From positions 7,502,001-7,566,000 of the forward strand of contig OZ234497.1 in assembly GCA_965153455.1 (NCBI GenBank): DNA of 64,000 nt, written 5' to 3'. The notes under the pieces are model-generated. The model ran no database searches and was not told the DNA's origin. It saw only the letters and a list, made by a program, of their open reading frames with translations. Below are positions 12,611 to 24,800 of the stretch, in pieces; position 1 is the first letter of the stretch; every line of letters begins with the position of its first letter. Source of the DNA: Sphagnum compactum (Eukaryota; Bryophyta; Sphagnopsida; Sphagnales). Position numbers and translations under genes: made by a program.

Positions 12611-12960
12611 AGAAGTAGATACATAAGCTAATAAACAATGTCACATTTGATTAAAGGTCATTGGTCATTTTGTTTAAAGATCATCTTGACTACTTGATCA
12701 TTGGTCATTTTGACTAAATGTTCAAATTGATTAACTTAATCATTGGTCATCTTAATTAAAAATCATTGGCCATCTTGATTAAATGTTCAAATTGATTAAA
12801 GATTATTGATCATTTTGACTAAAGATCATTGACCATTTTGATTGAATATTCAACTCAATTAAAAATTATTGGTCGTTTTGACTAAGGTTGTATAACTTGA
12901 TTATATGCATCTAGTCAAATTAACCACTATAGTTAAATTAATTAATTAAACAATATATGT

Positions 12961-15900
12961 GTCATTCAAGACCCTGACCTTTAGTTAAAATGTACATGTC
13001 CATTAGTTAAAATGATAATTAATCAATTTAAACTTTTTAAATAACCATGATTTGTAATAATGCACATTAATGGAAGTCATAAACATGAATTAAAAGAGGA
13101 GACAATTAATTTCACTTGAAATTCAAACAACAAATGTGTGGCATGTTTCTTATACATTTTAGGTGAAACTTGTTGTTTTGTGACATCATTATGGTTCGGA
13201 TTTATTTGAATTTCCCTTGTTTGAACCAATCCACCACACAAAAAATGATTATTTCATCAAGGACATCTAATCATCTTTCTTGAATTACAAGTCCCCATTG
13301 TGATGAATTGGACACTTCTTTCACATGTTTTCCCTATACATCATAAAAAATGTTCATTGAATTTGTGTTATGAATTCTAGTTAATGCCTTGACACCAACC
13401 AACCATGGCATTCAATAAGGTACCCTTGTATGTTAGTTTTTCCTTGGATTGAACCCTTTTCATTTTTTGAATCTCGTATTTAAACCATAAACAAGAGCAT
13501 GTTAAACCTTGCTTTTATGGAAGGTAAAAATTTGGGAAATGGGACTTGACCATATTACTACCCAACAACTTTTCCATAACAACTTTTTTGCTAAAATCAT
13601 TATGATAAGAAAGTCGAGCTTATAGTTTATGAAGGTGGGACCGTCTTTTACATTGAACCACATGAACTTTTTTAGATTGGTTGTACCTTTGTATGGTGTT
13701 TCAATTATAGAAGGTGCTACATATATTGTTGTCATAACTAAAACCTTAACCCTTTCTTTACATTAATGTCGTCTTTCATTTGTTTTTTATCTTAATCTCT
13801 ACAACTCAAATGTCTCCACTTAAAATTTTGCATGCCTAACTACTAGACCTTTACAAATTATCCCAACTTTTTTTGTTATCCTTGGTATTCCCCATGTAGT
13901 TGTTAAGTCATTCATAATGTAATGTGAAAAACCAATTCTAGAACAAAACAATTAATTGCAATCACAAGGCATTTGACTCATGTTCATTGAAAACCTGAAA
14001 ATTGATTGAATGCAAGATTGTAATTAATATATCTTGCATTAGACTCACCTTCAACATAAAGGCACAAACTTGTGGAAACACACAACTTTGTACAATTCAA
14101 ATTGCATTCTAGTGTGGGAAAGATGCTACATTAACATTTTTTCATTGCATCTAGCAAATCAATTTTCCCACATAGCCTCCATTTTGTGTTGCCACAACAT
14201 TCAATCCAAGATCACTCCTAAGGTCACATTGCCACAACAATGAATTCACCTACACAATTTTGACCTTTCTTTAGTTCCAAAAAACGTCAACATCTCCATT
14301 TTCTTCTCCCTTTTTGCCATTGATGCATTCATGGAAGTTATCCAAAAAATGCTACATTTTGCCCTCCCCCTCGCTCAAAACTTTACCTCCCACACATGAC
14401 ATCCACTTTGCTTTCTCTTTCAACCATTGGTGCACTCATTGAAGTTTTTGAAACCCCTTTTAACTTTGCCCTACCCCTCGTTTCAAACCCAGATCACAAT
14501 GTGGCATCCATTGCACCTTTCTTGCCATCCATTGATGCTTTCATAAAAAACTCATGACATCCATCAAATAATCATGGTGAAAGGCAAAGACATATCGATA
14601 TTCACCCCATTTCCATAGCAATGCAAATAATATTGTGCAATATAATGTAATATAATGAAGTTATTAAATCATGATTTGTTGAAAGCCACCTTATTGCAAC
14701 AAAATTTTGAAATTACATGTTAGCCCAATTGCAATGCAATTAGAAATATGACCCCCCCGCCCCCAATGTTAATTTTTGTACCCAAACTGTACTAGTGACA
14801 TAAAACAACATTAATGTAGCATTTTTACAAAATGCTTAATCAAAATATGTGAAAATTTGAAAAAGATTGATGTTATCTTCATAATTTTATATCTGCAAAA
14901 TTTTACTTAAAATTTCAAATGGAAATTAATATTTCTTAATCCTCTTGTTGCGATTTCAATGTTGCGTCAAAACCTTACAAAGTAAAAAAATATTTTGTTG
15001 AAAAATCAAATCATTCATATGTCCACCAATTTCACAACATAATGATAGGTTGGATATAAAACATCATTGATTACAAATTTCTATTTCAATCTTTTTCTAA
15101 AAAATCCACCATGATGCATCAAAATGTAAATGTTGTAGATCCTGAAAGTTCTCAGTTAGTAATTTTTGGTCTACATTGTAACATGCATTCACCCTATAAG
15201 GTTGATGATAATAATTATGTTTTTAAAAAACATTTACAATTCATCAAACTTCATCATACAATGTAAATATATTATGTTGGAAGGCACTTAAGTGTGTGCC
15301 TTAAACTTCCTCATGATTTGATGTTGTTATCCTTATTGGGTTGTCATCAATACCATCAACACAACCAAAGGAATGTGGATTTAGTGCCATTTGTAATGTA
15401 TGCTATGTTTAATTTATTACAATAACTAATAACAATTATGGATGTCATCAATTTAGTTTGGATACTTTGAATGTAATCTTATGAAAAGAATTGACCACAA
15501 GACAATAATTATATCTCCAAATTCTAATAGAGTTGATCTATAAATTAGCAAATATCATTCTAATTGGAGCTAGGATTAAAACATTTGAAACAAATTGAAC
15601 ACTACAAAACTTTCATAACATAACCCATCCATGGGTTCAAAAGTTTAAAATTTTAAGAAGTTTATTGAAATCTCCATCCATCATTTTGTCATCAAAGATT
15701 GTCATATTTATCCATCATGTTCACCAACAAATGTTCCCATGGATGTCCCTTTGTTCCCTTTCATTGCAAAATGTGAAATATAAACCAAATTGTTTTACCC
15801 CTTGATGTCTTAAAGCTGGTTTTACCTTTTTGTACCTTTGCCTACTTGCATTCACCTAATTGGGTCCATGTTTTCTCATTGCTCTATTTAAAATTCACCT

Positions 15901-18900
15901 TTTAGTTTCTACCTTTGATTCACCAAAACCCATCTAGTGGTTGGAAAGCACATATATTATATTCAAAGTTGAACCCTTTTCTAGCTTAACCATCTTGAAA
16001 AAAGAAATTACAATTTTGACTTCAATAGACACCACTTGCCTAGCCTAGATGCTTTTTAGAAAATTAACTTGTCTACTGAACCATGGTTAGATGTCCATGG
16101 ACAACATCTTTAAGTAAAGCCACATCCAAGATTGAAAGTTTTTCTTCAGCCTCTTTTTATGCACAAATGGTGGTTGTTAACAAACAATAGGTATGTTCTT
16201 CGAAAATAGGCATTTTGTGAAATCACTTGCAAGTGATCATGAATCTCAATTGTTTTGGGCTTTATTTCACACATTGATAAGTTCTAGAGAAGTAAACAAA
16301 CTCAATTGTTAAATCCCTGTTGGTATTAGGTTCTGAAACTTAGGAGAAGATCTCACTCGATCTAACTATATAACCTAATTACCTTCAAAAGGGAAATGTA
16401 GTCTTATAAGGAAGGATTTAATAATGCTTTGGTTGCAAATTATATCTATTTTTAAAAGGAAACCTTAGTAACTTTTCATGAGCCTTTCCTCCACATGACT
16501 AGCTATTTACCCAAGTTGAAATCTTTGTGTTATTCTTGGTTCAAGTTGATATATTATATGTTCCATTAATTTTGAACCACATTTTGTTTCAAATATTTTC
16601 TTGTGCATAACTTGTCAAGAAGATGTAATGTTGAAATTTGCGGAACAGAATTATTGCATGTCTAGCTAAAGTATTTTCGATTCTTTCAAGGGAACCTGGT
16701 TCCCTTGATGGACCTTTCATAATATGTTAACAACGATTAGTTTTCAATTATGTAGGATAACTCCCAATAAACTTATCATTTTAAGGATGAGAAGGTGAGC
16801 CCATTTTCTTCTAGCACATCTCAAGGCCAATTCAACTTCTTTAAACATTCCGCACTTCTAGGTTGGTTTAAAATGTATTAAAAATCAAGCATGCACGTTA
16901 GTACCAAGTTGGTCTAAAGGTTATAAAACAACACTTGTGTATTTTATAGCCATCAAGTGAGATGCTATTTAGGGCCTTGCAAAGGCACATGAATGAATAA
17001 GCCAACGAGCCATGTTGTAGATCTACAATAGATACGATTTGTTCTTATTGCCTATAATGATATTTGTTTTTTTTTTTGATGTGGATAAAATTGGGCTAGG
17101 TGTAGTTTATTTTCTCATGTTTGAAAGGTGACTTGAAACTTGAAAATGTGTTACCTTATACATGCCATCCAAGCCAATTAATGTTTGATGCCAAAGTTTG
17201 ATATTAAGGAAATGGCATTACCCCATGAAGCATCCAAATCCAGATTCGTATATTTGAGCTCAATTCGATGCTAACATCATTGTAAATGGCAGCCATGTGA
17301 ATTGCTAACCACTAAAAATTTAGGATTTAGCAATGCCCAAAACCATTTGTGGCCAATTAAGGCCACCTTTTGAAGGATTACTTTTTAATTATTTTTGTTA
17401 TTATTGGTCTCCCTTTACTTGCAATTAATTGCACCAATAATAAAGCAAGTGGAACATCCAACCAGCAGTAGAGCTACATCTCCAAATAGTGTAGATAGGT
17501 TAGTGAGTGAACACTTAAGAAGGGAAATGAGGTCAAATCTTCACACATTGTTTCTCTGCTTTTGAAGTTTCAAAAAACATTTTGTAACCCTCCACCTAGC
17601 GTTTTCAACTCTGCAAAAATTGCTTAATTCAGTAAAGGTTTTTGCATATATAGTTCAATAAAGGAATGGGGGAAGATATGAGATGTTGGGTGTAAAGGAG
17701 TTCAATGTTTGGTGACAATGAGTTGCATTAAAACAAATTAAGGTTGATTACTTATAGATCGATTCCTTCCCAATTGTTCAACCAAATTGGTATCCCAAAT
17801 CCTCCACAGATGTGAAGTCTTCCTTCTCTCTTTTTTTTTTTTTCCCCCAGAGCTAACAAACAATTAATGATGAGGTGGAGGAGAATTACAATAAATCTCA
17901 CTCGAACCTTAACCATTGTGGGTTGACAAAAGAATGGGAATAGGACTACAATCGTAAGTTAGCAACTTCTTGTGGAAAATGTGCGAATTATAGGTGGCCG
18001 ACCAACCAACCAAAGCTCTTGGTGCTACAAAGATATATATACTTTTTACAGAGCCCACCTCGTGCAAGCAGGCAAGCAGGCTAGACTCTCATCCTTGAGG
18101 AAACCAGGGATGAAGGACGAGGCTTTCAGTGGCAGTAGTAACTTCAGTTAGCCTAACAACATTTGTTAGTGGCTTTTCCTAAAAGAAAAAAAGACAAGAA
18201 GTTGGTGGCTGGGTTGCTTGTCTCTATCACACTCCAGAGGTACATACATAGGAGTGAGTCTTGATGCCAAAGTGAAAGAAGAAACAAGGGTTGTGTCAGT
18301 CACACTGTGGCCTTGCCATTTACATTAAAAAATTGTATCTTCAGGCAAAAAGAAGAATTATGAAAACTCAAATTATATTGAAAAATTTTAAATTCACACC
18401 TTTTTTGGTTAAATTCACACCCTTCCGATTTTATGCAGATTAAACTTTAAGAGTATGTTCCTTTATCAGTTCAATTATTTCTGCGAGCAAGTTCTCGAGT
18501 TGTGCCCCGATTCACCACAGACCATAGACCACAGACCACAAACCCTAACTGTTTAAGGGGGGTGGGGCAGACACACTCAAATTTAATCTGCATATAATCG
18601 GACGTGCGAAGAAAGGGTGTGAATTTAACCAAAAAAGAATTAAAAATTTTTCATTATATTTCACCATGCAAAAATATAATCTTCCAAAAAAAATCCTCTA
18701 AAAGAAACCAAAATCCTTCAAGATATTATTATTATTATAACTCGATTATAACTAATCTCAAGTTTCAACACAAGCCAAAATATCATGTTTGGAAAACCCT
18801 CATATAAAAATAGACCTATTATTATTACCTAGGGGTCAAAATTGCTTAAGCTATTACTATACTCTAAAATGAATCTAAACACGATATCCTTGCCTACCAC

Positions 18901-19560
18901 GCCAATAAACAAGGGAATTGTGCACTTTTGTCACAACGCCAAAAATACAAACCACACACACAAAAATGTTCAAATGTATGTAATGTGTGCATTTTTTGTG
19001 TCCCACACTAGTACTCAAAAAGGGGTAAACCAGCACCATACACTGGTGGTACCTTTACCCTTTTGAGTGAGGCCTCTAGTAGAGGACCTATATTTTGGGC
19101 CCCGCAAGTTATATGTTAAAATTAAGACTCAGAGACCCTTGATTTTTTGTGTTAAGATTTAGTCTTTTAAACAGAATTTTTAATAAAATGTTTTGGGTGT
19201 ATGGGTCACTGGTGTAGGCAGTGTTTTTTTTTGGAGGGGGGTGGGATTTAGCCAAATTTTTGACCTGCAAAATATGAGTTTCACCTATACAAAGGATTTT
19301 GAATGAAAAAAATGGCTCAAATTTGCAACAGTTTGAAGGAAAAAATAATTCCAAATTCGTCAGATGTTGATGATAAGTTCCAGTGGGTAACCAAAAATAT
19401 TATAGAAGGATTTCTGAGTTGTAGCCAAAAATATTAAAGGATTCTGGGTTTTATCTACTTTCATATCTAGTATGAAGCCAAATCTGGCTAAAGCCCTTCT
19501 TATGGTGATCATAGTTACTTCAGCTACATCACAAAATTGGAATTTTTTTTATTTTTGGGG
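12961..19560. other. Long intergenic region without a recognisable gene
   Basis: AT-rich, with only short frames (60-80 codons) of biased composition. No transposon termini, long tandem array or RNA gene was recognised. From about 17800 the sequence becomes less AT-rich and more mixed, which may mark the distal upstream region of the next gene. A T/C homopolymer tract lies at about 17826-17848. Confidence 0.5.
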
Positions 19561-21118
19561 GAAATGGGTCCACGCAAGTCTAGAAAATGCAGCAGCGAGT
19601 GCATTTGACTGAATCTGGTCAGCAGCAGCAGCGCATAAGATCCGACGCCGATGAAAAAGACGTGGGATTGTGTGTACAGTAAACCAAATTATTCGTCTTT
19701 TCCTTAACAATTTGGCTTCATTTCCCAGCGAAACAGGCCAAGCATCGTCCTCTCCAAGAAAAGGGTTTACGTCTGTTCACGATTGGTCCAGCGACCTTCT
19801 CCTTAACCCTTTTACGCGTAAGGCAGGCAGGCAGGCAGGCAGGCAGCCACCACACCTTCACAGGTGCGAGGAATCGGAATCGGCAGGGTCTATCGCTGCC
19901 TGAGAGAGGCCCCCATCCTCCCCCCCTGCCCCCCTTTGTAGGGAAGCAGCAAAAGGTAACCAACAGCTAGCTAACGTGGGCGGACGGACACGCGGCCTAG
20001 TCTCATACGCATCTACAGCAAAAGGCGTCGTAACTAACCCCACCTGCCCGTTCTGTTCTGGCGTATTTGCTGCCCGTTCCGCCCAAAACTCTCGCTCCGT
20101 AATTGGCGTGCGCTTTGATTCCCATTCAGAATTAGTCTTGAATGTCGTCCGCTTGGCCTCCTCGCCCCTCTCTCAAAAGAACCTGCTCCACAGATTCCTG
20201 GACGCTGGTGGAGCGTTTTCTCTAACAAGAAGGAGGAGGGAGGACGGATGCTCTGTGTAGTCGTCGTCGTCGTCGTCATCGTGGAGTTTGAGATTTGGAG
20301 AGCAAGCTTGTTCCCACTTTGTAGAATCTGAGCGTCTACAGAGGCATAGGCACTCCCGATTACATACATACATACATACACGGTGTCGAAGGAGGAACAG
20401 AAAAAATCCCATTTTTGGGTAGGTAGTGGCTGGCTGGCTGTTTTGATAAGGAATTGATTTCATTTGCCGATTTTTTTGTTTTTTTTTTATTCGGTTGCAA
20501 GATTTGTTTTGTGTTGTTGGAAGTTTTGAGGATCTGGAGTGGCAACGTTCGACCTTCGGGGGGCCATATATAGATGGCTTGTGCATAGGGAAAGCAGGAA
20601 TGAATTTCTTGTGCAGGTCGTTATGAGCAAGAAAGCGGCTTCTTTGTGTTATTTAGAGCAGAAAATGAAGTCAGTCCCGTAGTGAGAAAAAATTCGGAGC
20701 TTTTTGTTTTTTTGTTGAGAAATAGTGGACGGGAATTCCACCCACAATTGATGAAAGAGGAAACGCTTTTGGGGTTGTCTCATGCAGGTTTTGGTTGAGA
20801 GTTGATCGGACGGCCGTTTCTGTGGGTGCTGCCGAAAATCAGGTGTGGTGCAAAGAATCTTCACTTGTGGGTGCGCCCCTATAGTGACTGTGTCGGGAAG
20901 GAGAAGAAGAAGAAGTGCGGACAGCTTGCCGCAATTGGAACTGCTTGCGTTTCGGGAAAAAAGGGGGGTTTTCAGGTTTGTGTCTCGTAAACAGTTGTAA
21001 CCTGATATCTGTAGCATCTTCATACATCTTTTCTAGATGCATGAAGGATTGTGGGCTTGTGGATTGTTGAAACAGAGAATGCTTTCACTTAACCACAACA
21101 TTGGGTCCACAATTGCCC

Positions 21119-21171
<53 letters not shown>

Positions 21172-21866
21172 TGTGTGTGTGCGCGTGCGCTTGCGCAGTT
21201 CTGTCCAGTCCTGACTTGACCAGACTACTAAAGATTGAAGGAACTCTTCATCTAATTGGCACTAAATATTTGCAGGGAAGAGATTGCCGTGAAGTTCTGA
21301 CAGGTTTGATGGGATATGAGATAAGGAAACGGTGGGTGAGATATATATACATAAATATACATATGAATATATGCGAAGAGATGAGATATTGATCTTTTAA
21401 CGATTCAGCAGACTCTTCATTGCGATCCCCCTTTCTGTTCACAATTTGACATGGTGTGAGAAGCATTTGCATCATCTGTTTGGTGTTGGCAGCTCTTGAA
21501 GCAGAGTTGAGTCTAGAGGAGGTTTCCTCATGCATGAGCAGTGTGGTTTGCAGAGGATGTAGGGACAGAAAAAATTTGGTGTCTTTGTCAATAAACAAAT
21601 TGTGATAGGCTGTGGATTGTCAATTTTTTGCCAGGCCTCTAACCTCCCAATCACATTAAAGCTCACTGAGTGTGGCAATTCATGGGGAGAATACAAGAGA
21701 CTAGATGTCTTTTGGTTGAACTATTGGAGTTCACAGGAGCTCTGTAATTAAGATGGAGCTTGAAGAAATTGATTGTAGTTTATCAGCAACAAGGTCAAGA
21801 ATTTGCTGAGAGTTGTCTTCATTGGAAAGTCATGTGGGCATGTAGGGCAAGGAAAGTGAATGAGCA
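19561..21866 (+). promoter_or_regulatory. Promoter and 5' leader region of the TCP11-like gene
   Basis: GC content rises sharply at about 19560 and CpG-containing sequence continues to about 20600 before the first coding exon at 21867. Simple repeats are dense: GGCA at 19821-19846, CGT at 20260-20277, CATA at 20363-20378, and a long GA/GT tract at 21121-21180. Several potential splice sites (for example CAG before GTTTGT near 20974, and TTCTAG near 21033) would allow an untranslated first exon and a leader intron, as is common in plant genes. I see no clear TATA box, so the start site is probably dispersed. Exact leader structure needs transcripts. Confidence 0.5.
21121..21180 (+). repeat. 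(GA)n then (GT)n compound microsatellite in the gene leader
   Basis: About 24 GA units from 21122 pass directly into about six GT units and a GCGCGTGCGC tail. GA/CT tracts near start sites are typical of plant 5' leaders. The open frames across it (Arg-Glu and Val-Cys repeats) are artefacts. Confidence 0.9.
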
Positions 21867-24800
21867 ATGGCAGCTTTCATGAGTATAGAGCAAAGCGGCA
21901 TGGATGGAAGAATGATGCTCAACCCAGGTACAGGCATTGCCTTCGACATTGAGATATCAGAATGTGTCACCTCTGGTTCCCCTGTTCCAAAACGGGTGCG
22001 GCGACGCCTTGTAGAGACCATGGAAAGCAAATCAAAATACCCTGCAAGTCTTGAGGGTATTGAATCCAGGCTCAAAGAGGCTGATTTGAGACGACAAGTA
22101 CTATTCCTTCTCTCCTGAACGATCCACCCTTGTCCAATCTTGCAAAGAACTGATCAGTAAGAGCTTCTAGGTTTTCTCTGGCTTCACTAGCTCATGATTT
22201 TCCAATGTTTGTTCTTTTGCATTTGCCTACAGCAATTTCATGAGTGGCTGGCCAACAAGGCACGTTCCCGGCCAAGAACAAGCCCACGTTCTCCACAGTA
22301 TGAGGATCTGGCTCAACGCCTGGAAGCTAAACTTTCTGCTGCTGAGCAGAAAAGGTACCTTGTTTACTGGTGTTTGTTTCCTCTTGACATGCACTTGTAT
22401 AGTATTGTGGAATCTTTTAGGTCCATCTCCTTCTTGTTGTTTGTCTCTTTCATAGACAGACAAAGTGATGGTGGAAGGGTGGTTCAGGGCAGAGCTTTTG
22501 GCGCAGGAACAGATGCGCCTGGCAAAGTTACATGAACTTCGAGTGGCAGCCAAGACAGAAGCACAGCTTCGGTCAGAGCGTGAGCGTGAGGAGCTAGGCT
22601 GCAAGGTGGAATTGAGAGTGCTCCAAGCAGAGAACAAGCGACTGGCACTGCTGGAGGCAGAAAAGCAACGGCATGCAGCAGCACATGAAAGAATAGCACA
22701 GTCAGTGATGCATCGCACTCATCAAGAAGGAAAGGATCGGGAGCGAATTGAAGCTTTGCGTGTGGCTATTTGCAAGAGGATTGCAGCTGCTGAAGAGAAA
22801 CGGGCTGGCCTGCTGAGAGCAGAGAAGAACAGAGCACAAGCCAGTGTCCTTCAAGCTCGCCTGGTTGCTAAAGCAGTTGTTCGAGAGAGGGAGTTGGAAT
22901 TGCGAAAGAAAAAGGAAAAGCTAGAGGACCGTCTGCAACGAGTAAATTTTTTTCCTCTAATCTTCCTCCTTGCTGGTCAACTTGAACAGGTTTTACTTTG
23001 TTTTTTGCAGATGGTCACATCAGATTCTCTTTTTGAGTAAAATCCTTTTGAGCTGAATATAATCATTTGTTCCTTCAGGCGCGAAGACAGCGAGCAGAGT
23101 TTCTGAGACAAAGGGGCGGGTGTAGGGGCGTATGCCACAACCAGGGCCACAAGCTCCATAAGCATGGGGATCGTCTGTGCCGCAAGCTTACTAGGTTAGT
23201 TGTGTGCCTACATCAATTGTGTTGGAGCAAGAACTGGACAATATCTGTCCATCATAGATTTGCCTTGTAGATGTAGGTTGATATTCATATTTGTGCATGG
23301 AATAAAGTATTTAGATTGCTGCAGAGAGAGATGTTGTTTGAGATAGGGAGGAGGTGTAACTATGTGTTGGCGTTTGAACTAATTGTTTGAATGGGATGCG
23401 CACAGATGCTGGAGACAGTTTAGGAGGTCAAGGCGCACAACATATTCATTAGCACAAGATTATGTGGCATGTGAAATCAATGTCGAATCAGTGACATCAA
23501 TAGCATTTGAGCAGCTGGCAGCTCGCATAACATCACCTTTGACTTTGCGCACTGTCAAGGCTCTCCTGGGGCGCATAGAAAGCCGGCTTGTGCTCTCCTT
23601 AGCAGGTCATGCCACTAAAGCTGCACAAATTGACCATCTTCTCAAGCACTTGTCACCTCCTAGCCGTAGAACTGGAGCTTCACTTGCAAGCACATCAGGG
23701 AAAAAGCTCACACCACAAGGGGGATACAAAGGGGTTGCCAAAGATGCTGGCCGGTCTCCAGCAGGAACTGCTGCAATCTCAACGGGGAAGGATGTACCAA
23801 CATCTGAAGAGAAGGACAAGGACAGGTATCCTGCTCGTGTATTCCTTTGTGCCTACATGATTCAAGGACAGCCGGATGCTGTATTCAGCAGTCGAGGCAA
23901 ACGTGAGACTGCACTTGCAGCAGCAGCAGCAAGGTTGCTGCCTGAATTTGAAGCTTTAACCACAACTATCCTCAATGGTCCTTCGACAACACCCTTATGC
24001 CCCTCCTCTCCCAATAGTGCTGCTGAGAAGTCATCTGACTGGAGCCCTGATGGCCCTGCTAGTACACCTGTTCAACCACCTCAATTTAGGCCGTTTGCTG
24101 CTCAGCTGGCTGCTTTTGATTCTGCATGGTGTTCATACCTGTATCAGTTTGTTGCCTGGAAGGTGAAGGATGCCCAAGTGCTTGAGGCAGATTTGACGCG
24201 GATGGCATGCCAACTTGAACTCTCAATGTTGCAGAAATGCAAAGTTCTACCTGATGGAAATCCATCTGAGCTAAGCCATGATGCCAAGGCCATTCGCAAA
24301 CAGGTTGGTTTTCTGTTATTGTGGCATTTACTTTGGACACCTAGTAGGAGAATTCATTACTTGTAGAACCTGCAAATAGTTGGAGTAGCAGCAAGTTGTG
24401 TTAAAGAAAGTGGCTGACATGATCCTTTTGAATATGGCAGGTGTTTGAGGATCAAAATTTGTTGCGGGATCGTATTGTGCATCTCACTGGCAGTGCAGGC
24501 CTGGTGCGATTGGAAAATGCCTTGGTGGATACTCGTGTGAAGTTTGAGGATGCAATAAGAAATGGGCTTCCTCTGCCTTCACCATTTGCATCCCCGGTTT
24601 TGTCTAAATCCTACTCCACGATGCCCAACTTGCCTGTCTCTGCATCTCCTGGAGGAAATTCCCAAGAATCACATAATGAGGCTGGCCAGACTTCTCAACC
24701 CAAAGCCGTCCGTTCTCTCTTTCCTTCTGCTCCAGAAACAGGTGACACTGTAAGCTCCAGTGGGGACAACACGAAGGATGCTCAAGTGCTCTTTGGGGAT

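Larger units (their letters stand above)
10850..12960 (-). mobile_element. Second array-plus-tRNA-like element, inverted; termini not found
   Basis: Read on the minus strand, this segment repeats the order of the 2363-4824 element: tandem array (12440-11340), tRNA-like module (11310-11245), then a stretch of TAGG/CTAGG-rich sequence (11220-11080). Both flanks carry clusters of a different subterminal-like motif, variants of TTGACTAAAGATCATTGGTCATT, on the left at 10970-11030 and on the right at 12650-12900. I could not find matching terminal inverted repeats or a target duplication, so the limits are approximate. Confidence 0.45.

Noticed and set aside
12414-12644. Tyr/Thr/Pro-rich protein on the minus strand
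   Set aside because: It is a direct translation of the AGGT microsatellite.
20034-20586. Minus-strand proteins of 115-137 codons in the TCP11 promoter region
   Set aside because: They cross CATA and CGT simple repeats, have runs of Thr/Asp/Cys-Met-Tyr, overlap each other in different frames and lack domains.
21037-21219. Arg-Glu repeat protein
   Set aside because: Artefact of the GA microsatellite.
22227-22718. Minus-strand 163-codon frame across TCP11 exons 2-3
   Set aside because: It is the antisense shadow of a well-supported coiled-coil coding exon and reads through plus-strand intron sequence.
23012-23037. Possible 26-nt micro-exon between TCP11 exons 3 and 4
   Set aside because: It has plausible splice sites, but rechecking exon 4 (GCGCGAAGACAG...) shows that exon 3 joins it directly in frame and gives the conserved EDRLQR-ARRQRAEFL, so no micro-exon is needed.
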